Shown here: piece after piece, positions 5,249-8,529 of the stretch
Position numbering within the stretch: position 1 is the first letter of the stretch
Layout of the letters: each line of letters starts with the position of its first letter
Assembly (NCBI GenBank): GCA_036274055.1
Contig: DASUGM010000191.1
Span: 1 to 8,529 of the forward strand
DNA length: 8,529 nucleotides
From: DASUGM01 sp036274055
Lineage (GTDB): Bacteria; Acidobacteriota; Vicinamibacteria; Vicinamibacterales; SCN-69-37
Direction: 5' to 3'
Translations under genes and position numbers: made by a program
The notes under the pieces: generated by a model
Seen by the model: the letters and a program-made list of their open reading frames with translations, nothing else
Told to the model about the DNA's origin: nothing
Database searches by the model: none

Positions 5249-7663
5249 ATGCGGCTCGCATTTCGTCAGCTCCTGAACCGCCCCGGATTCACCGCCGTCG
5301 CCGTCCTGACGCTGGCGCTCGGCATCGGCGCCAATACCGCGGTGTTCACGGTGATTCACACCGTGCTCCTCAATCCGCTGCCGTACGACGATCCGTCGCG
5401 CGTCGTGACGTTGTTCGAACGGACCACGAACTCACCGACGGTATCGGTGACCAAATACAACTACGCCGACTGGCGCGCGCGCAGCCAGTCGTTCTCGGCG
5501 ATGGGGGCGGTGCGCCTGGCGAGCATGACCGTCACCGGCGGCCAGGAACCCGAACGCGTGCCGGTGAAGATGCTGTCGGCGTCGCTGCTGCCGCTGCTCG
5601 GCGTCAGTCCGGCCGCCGGACGCGGGTTCTCGGAAGATGACGACAAGCCCGGCGCGCCCGGCGTGGTTCTGCTGAGCGACGCGTATCGAGAGCGGCGCTT
5701 CGGCAACGACGATCCGATCGGCCGCACCATCACCCTCGACAACGGCGCCTATAGCGTCGTCGGCGTGCTGCCGCCGCGTTTCGAGCTGTTCGCCGCCGCC
5801 GACCTTTACGTGCCGATCGGCCCGTGGATTGCGACGCAGCCGAACGACCGCGGCTGGCACGCCGGCATCATCCCAATCGCCCGGCTGAAGCCTGGCGTGT
5901 CGATCGAGGCGGCGCGCGCCGAGATGGACGTCATCGCGCGCCAGCTCGAGACGGAACATCCGGCATCGAACCGGAATGCTCGTGTCGTCGTGACGAAGAT
6001 CGACGATCAGATCGTGCAGAACGTCCGCCCGGCGCTGCTGATGCTGCTGGGCGCGGTCGCCTTCGTGCTGCTCATCGCCTGTGCCAACATCGCCAATCTC
6101 CTGCTCGCGCGCGCGGTCGGCCGGCAGAAGGAAATCGCCGTCCGGACCGCGCTTGGCGCCAGCCGCGCCCGGCTGATGCTCCAGCTGATCACCGAAAGCG
6201 TCGTGCTCGCGTCGCTTGGCGGCGCGGCCGGCCTGTTGCTCGGGTGGTGGGGGATCTCGTTCCTGTCCGGCTCGGTGGTGACCGGCCTGCCGCGTTCGCA
6301 GGCCCTTGGCATGGCCTGGCCGGTGGCTCTGTTTACGATCGGCCTCGCGTTCGTGACCGGCGTCGTCTTTGGACTGGTGCCGGCGCTGCAGGCGACGCGA
6401 TTCGACATCCGCGACACGCTCAGCCAGGACGGGCGCGGCAGCGGCGCGAGCGGTCCGGGACATCAGCGGCTGCGCTCGGCGCTGGTCATCGCCGAGATTG
6501 CGCTCGCCCTCGTCCTGCTGGTCGGGGCCGGGTTGCTGCTGCGCAGTTTCGCGACGTTGACGCGCACGGCCACCGGCTTCGATCCCGTGAAGATGCTGGT
6601 GATCGATCTGCCGCTGTCGCCGTTCACCTACCGCGCCGACGCGATCCGTACCGCCGCCGTCGAGCGCGTCGTCGACAACGTGCGCGCGCTGCCCGGCGTG
6701 CGCGGCGCGGCGGCGACGACGATGCTGCCGATGGCGGGAAGTGGGCCGCGCATCCACTTCAACCGCGCCTACCTGCCGCCGCGCGGCCCCGACGATTACG
6801 TGATGGCCGGGTTCCGCGCGGTGTCGGCCGACTACCTTGCGACCATGGGCGTGCCGCTGCGGCGCGGCCGCTTCCTGACCGCCGCCGACCGGCAGGGCGC
6901 CGCGCCGGTCGTCGTCATCAACGAGTCGATGGCGAAGGACTTCTTTCCCGACCGTGATCCGCTTGGTGAACGGATTCAGCTCGGCACCGAGCCGAGCCCC
7001 GGCGATCCGCAGATGGAGATCGTCGGCGTCGTCGGCGACGTCATGCAGGCGTTCGATGCCGGTTCGAAGGCCGAGATGTACGTGCCGTACGCGCAATATC
7101 CCGATCCGATTCTCGCCGGCCTGTATCGCAGCACCTTCCTGGTCGTCCGGACCGCCGGCGCGCCGGAAGACATCACCGCGTCGGTACGCTCGACGATTCA
7201 CGACATCGATCCCAACCAGCCGCTCGTCAACGTCCGGACGATGGAACGCGCGATCTCGAACACGGTGGCGCAGCCGCGGCTGCAGACGACGCTGCTGACG
7301 ATCTTCGCGAGCGTGGCGGCGGTGCTGGCGGTCATCGGTGTCTACGGCGTGATGTCCTACTCGGTCTCGCAGCGAACGCAGGAAATCGGGGTGCGCCTGG
7401 CGCTCGGCGCCTCGCCGCGCGGCGTGGTGCGGATGGTGGTCTGGCAGGGCACGCGGGTCGCGCTCGTCGGCATTGCCATCGGCGTCGCCGGATCGCTCGC
7501 CATTACGAAAATCATCGAGCGGCTGCTCTTCAAAGTGCCGGGCTGGGATGCGCGGACGTTCGTTCTGGCGGCGCTCGGGCTCGGCCTCGCGGCGGTGATC
7601 GCCTGCTACGTGCCGGCGCGGCGCGCGGCCAGGATCGCGCCGGTCACGGCGCTGGGTAGATAG
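5249..7663 (+). CDS. ADOP-family orphan ABC permease (MacB/FtsX-like), ADOP 2
   Basis: 804 residues with the complete two-halved ADOP plan. TM1 is at about 13-42 (PGFTAVAVLTLALGIGANTA). A MacB-type periplasmic domain (about 45-258) includes ARLKPGVSIEAARAEM (211-226). The first FtsX block has TMs at about 262-287, 316-340 and 358-380, with the loop GRQKEIAVRTALGASRARLM. A connecting TM is at about 408-432. The second periplasmic domain (about 440-675) contains PLGERIQLGT and IVGVVGDV. The second FtsX block (about 678-800) has IGVYGVMSYSVSQRTQEIGV and ends CYVPARRAARIAPVTALGR. It is diverged from ADOP 1: it lacks the CC pair and the TNF-type insert, so the two belong to different ADOP subgroups. 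No ATPase domain is present. Located in the inner membrane; substrate unknown. ATG 5249 gives the standard N-terminus and has no Shine-Dalgarno. It is separated from the upstream VWFA gene by 208 bases, so it may have its own promoter. Confidence 0.95.
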   Translation: MRLAFRQLLNRPGFTAVAVLTLALGIGANTAVFTVIHTVLLNPLPYDDPSRVVTLFERTTNSPTVSVTKYNYADWRARSQSFSAMGAVRLASMTVTGGQEPERVPVKMLSASLLPLLGVSPAAGRGFSEDDDKPGAPGVVLLSDAYRERRFGNDDPIGRTITLDNGAYSVVGVLPPRFELFAAADLYVPIGPWIATQPNDRGWHAGIIPIARLKPGVSIEAARAEMDVIARQLETEHPASNRNARVVVTKIDDQIVQNVRPALLMLLGAVAFVLLIACANIANLLLARAVGRQKEIAVRTALGASRARLMLQLITESVVLASLGGAAGLLLGWWGISFLSGSVVTGLPRSQALGMAWPVALFTIGLAFVTGVVFGLVPALQATRFDIRDTLSQDGRGSGASGPGHQRLRSALVIAEIALALVLLVGAGLLLRSFATLTRTATGFDPVKMLVIDLPLSPFTYRADAIRTAAVERVVDNVRALPGVRGAAATTMLPMAGSGPRIHFNRAYLPPRGPDDYVMAGFRAVSADYLATMGVPLRRGRFLTAADRQGAAPVVVINESMAKDFFPDRDPLGERIQLGTEPSPGDPQMEIVGVVGDVMQAFDAGSKAEMYVPYAQYPDPILAGLYRSTFLVVRTAGAPEDITASVRSTIHDIDPNQPLVNVRTMERAISNTVAQPRLQTTLLTIFASVAAVLAVIGVYGVMSYSVSQRTQEIGVRLALGASPRGVVRMVVWQGTRVALVGIAIGVAGSLAITKIIERLLFKVPGWDARTFVLAALGLGLAAVIACYVPARRAARIAPVTALGR

Positions 7664-7675
7664 AGACCCGGTGGC

Positions 7676-7754
7676 AATGGGGCAATGGGTGAATGGGTGA
7701 GTGCGGGAATGGGTGAGTGCGGAAATGCGTGAGTGCGGGAGTGCGTGAATGGCA
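7676..7754 (+). repeat. 16-base tandem repeat GAATGGGTGAGTGCGG with degenerate flanks
   Basis: Two identical 16-base units (7691-7706, 7707-7722) are followed by a third with two changes (7723-7738, AAATGCGTGAGTGCGG) and a degraded partial copy up to 7754. Upstream, GCAATGG/GCAATGGGT (7674-7690) is a related shorter form. Each unit consists of two 8-base halves (GAATGGGT, GAGTGCGG), so the basic period is 8. The array starts about a dozen bases after the stop of ADOP 2. Confidence 0.85.
7679..7713 (+). other. Putative G-quadruplex motif on the coding strand
   Basis: Five G-tracts (7679-7682, 7687-7689, 7695-7697, 7705-7707, 7711-7713) are separated by loops CAAT, TGAAT, TGAGTGC and AAT. These fit the standard rule of four or more G3+ tracts with loops of 1-7 bases. 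It lies in the 3' flank of ADOP 2, so a read-through transcript would also carry it. Confidence 0.5.
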
Positions 7755-7784
7755 CCAGAACCGTTTCACACTCCGCAACGTCCA

Positions 7785-7808
7785 ATTACCTGCGATACTG
7801 AAGGTAAT
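7785..7808 (+). promoter_or_regulatory. Probable PadR operator overlapping a -10 and the PadR start codon
   Basis: A perfect inverted repeat, ATTACCT (7785-7791), a 10-base spacer and AGGTAAT (7802-7808), runs into the ATG at 7807. The spacer contains GATACT (7794-7799), a 4 of 6 match to the -10 consensus, seven bases before the ATG. A dimeric winged-helix repressor bound here would cover the -10 and the start of transcription. PadR proteins commonly autoregulate through such dyads, so this is the likely site of autorepression of the PadR-ADOP 3 operon. A GAAGG (7800-7804) is only two bases from the ATG, too close for a normal ribosome site, so the message may be leaderless. No clear -35 is seen. 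Confidence 0.55.
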
Positions 7809-8178
7809 GAACGGACCCCGCAAATCTCTGTCCGCCGCTGACGTCGCCAGGCACTTGCCGCTGCGGCCGGTCGCGTGTGCGGTGCTCGCCGCGTTGGCGG
7901 AGGGCCCGAAACCGGGCATCGATATCATGGAGGCGGCCAACGCGACCGTTCCCGGACATCCGATTCTCGGGCCGGGCACGCTGTACCGCCTGCTCAAGGA
8001 ACTCCGCCACGAGAAATTGATTGCGCGCGCCGGTTCGACGGACGTCAGTCCGTCCGACGATCGTCAGGTGCACCACGTCTTGACCCCGCTGGGCGATCTC
8101 GTGCTGCGCGCGGAAGTCGCGCGACTGCGGCGGACGATCGCGCTGGCCGGCGGGGTTCGTCAGGCCCACGAACGATGA
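7807..8178 (+). CDS. PadR-family transcriptional regulator
   Basis: 123 residues, normal for the small PadR group. The winged helix-turn-helix spans about 13-98: LPLRPVACAVLAALAEGPKP (the 'VLALLAEGP' helix), GIDIMEAANATVP, the recognition region LGPGTLYRLLKELRHEKLIA (the family signature GTLYxLLxxLExxGLI), then the wing with a short acidic insert (SPSDDRQ) and the closing VHHVLTPLGDLVLRAEVARL, matching YYxLTxxGxxxLxxE. A short C-terminal helix (ARLRRTIALA) would mediate dimerisation. The ATG at 7807 is chosen because it starts just before the domain and ends the operator dyad; an in-frame ATG at 7717 lies inside the repeat array. The TGA overlaps the ATG of ADOP 3 as ATGA, so the two are one operon. 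PadR next to ADOP is a recurrent acidobacterial arrangement; the inducer is unknown. Confidence 0.92.
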   Translation: MNGPRKSLSAADVARHLPLRPVACAVLAALAEGPKPGIDIMEAANATVPGHPILGPGTLYRLLKELRHEKLIARAGSTDVSPSDDRQVHHVLTPLGDLVLRAEVARLRRTIALAGGVRQAHER

Positions 8179-8529
8179 TGACGCCGCGTCCCGAACGGCT
8201 GTACCAACGTCTGCTCTGGATGCTGCCGACCGACTTCCGTCACGAGGCGGAGCCCGAACTGCTCGAGACGTTTCGCGCCGCGCATGCGCGGGCCGCCTCC
8301 GGTCACGCCGGGGCGCGGTTGCTGTTCTGGTGGCGCACCGTCGCCGATCTCTTTGTCACCTCGCGCGCCGAACGCCGCGCGCGACGCCAAGTCACCCAAG
8401 TCCCTGGCCCGCCGATTTTTTCGTCGAGGAACCTCATGAACACGATGCAGGACGTCCGTCTCGCGATTCGCTCGCTGGTCAAGAATCGCGGGTTTGCGGC
8501 CACGGCGGTGTTGACACTCGCGCTCGGTA
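8175..8529 (+). CDS. ADOP-family permease with N-terminal prefix domain, ADOP 3 (3' part missing)
   Basis: An open frame of 118 codons continues past the right edge without a stop. Residues 1-87 form a cytoplasmic prefix: RPERLYQRLLWMLPTDF, then EAEPELLETFRAAHARA and RLLFWWRTVADLFVTSRAERR. This resembles the 'permease prefix' domain seen at the start of many acidobacterial ADOPs (the RLYRxLLRLxPxxFR pattern). Residues 88-118 are the usual ADOP beginning (MNTMQDVRLAIRSLVKNRGF, then AATAVLTLALG), homologous to the TM1 regions of ADOP 1 and 2. The first ATG (8175) overlaps the PadR stop as ATGA; a second ATG follows at 8178. There is no Shine-Dalgarno before 8175, so translation probably depends on coupling. 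Met88 (8436) has its own GAGGA five bases upstream, so a shorter form lacking the prefix is possible. Located in the inner membrane; substrate unknown. Confidence 0.88.
   Translation, partial: MMTPRPERLYQRLLWMLPTDFRHEAEPELLETFRAAHARAASGHAGARLLFWWRTVADLFVTSRAERRARRQVTQVPGPPIFSSRNLMNTMQDVRLAIRSLVKNRGFAATAVLTLALG
8426..8430 (+). promoter_or_regulatory. Internal Shine-Dalgarno GAGGA before Met88 of ADOP 3
   Basis: GAGGA is separated by ACCTC from an in-frame ATG at 8436. It is a better ribosome site than any seen at the other plus-strand starts in the window. It could direct synthesis of a prefix-less ADOP, or be a remnant of the ancestral start before the prefix was joined. Confidence 0.4.

Noticed and set aside
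5432..7201. 589-codon open frame on the minus strand
   Set aside because: Antisense shadow of ADOP 2, rich in Arg, His, Asp and Gly with no domain-like pattern.
7717..7806. Upstream ATG start for PadR adding 30 residues
   Set aside because: It begins in the tandem repeat and the extra residues are not part of the PadR fold; the operator dyad ends at ATG 7807.

Overview
The window is high-GC DNA carrying gene families that are hallmarks of Acidobacteriota: ABC-type permeases of the ADOP family (acidobacterial duplicated orphan permeases, MacB/FtsX-like without an ATPase), secreted VWFA-related proteins of the acidobacterial type, and a PadR-type regulator coupled to an ADOP gene. This combination points to Acidobacteriota, perhaps the class Vicinamibacteria; the class-level assignment is inferred from gene content and GC alone.

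Layout. (1) Positions 1-1299, minus strand: a secreted helical-repeat (TPR-like) protein is followed, with a 4-base ATGA overlap, by the start of a VWFA-related protein that runs off the left edge. (2) Positions 1300-1394: a short divergent intergenic region with a plausible minus-strand promoter and a Shine-Dalgarno that decides a TTG start. (3) Positions 1395-3926, plus: ADOP permease 1 (843 aa). (4) Positions 3927-4134: two arrays of an 8-base unit in inverted orientation. (5) Positions 4135-5040, plus: a complete 301-aa VWFA-related secreted protein with an intact MIDAS motif. (6) Positions 5041-5248: a lower-GC (about 52% by hand count) stretch with no recognisable gene. (7) Positions 5249-7663, plus: ADOP permease 2 (804 aa). 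(8) Positions 7664-7806: 16-base tandem repeats that also satisfy a G-quadruplex pattern, then a perfect 7+7 inverted repeat (ATTACCT-N10-AGGTAAT) that encloses a -10-like hexamer and ends on the next start codon. (9) Positions 7807-8178: PadR-family regulator (123 aa). (10) Positions 8175-8529: a third ADOP permease, ATGA-coupled to PadR, with an N-terminal prefix domain, cut by the right edge.

How the genes may work together: the PadR protein probably binds the dyad over its own start and controls itself and ADOP 3, the one clearly supported operon on the plus strand. The TPR-like and VWFA proteins on the minus strand are translationally coupled exported proteins. The three ADOPs and two VWFA proteins have no established substrate. 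No ABC ATPase lies in the window, so the ADOPs are orphan permeases here. The most distinctive non-coding signals are the period-8 repeat arrays that begin just after the stop codons of both complete ADOP genes, the PadR operator, and three start codons that lack a Shine-Dalgarno but have -10-like hexamers 6-9 bases upstream, which suggests leaderless transcripts.
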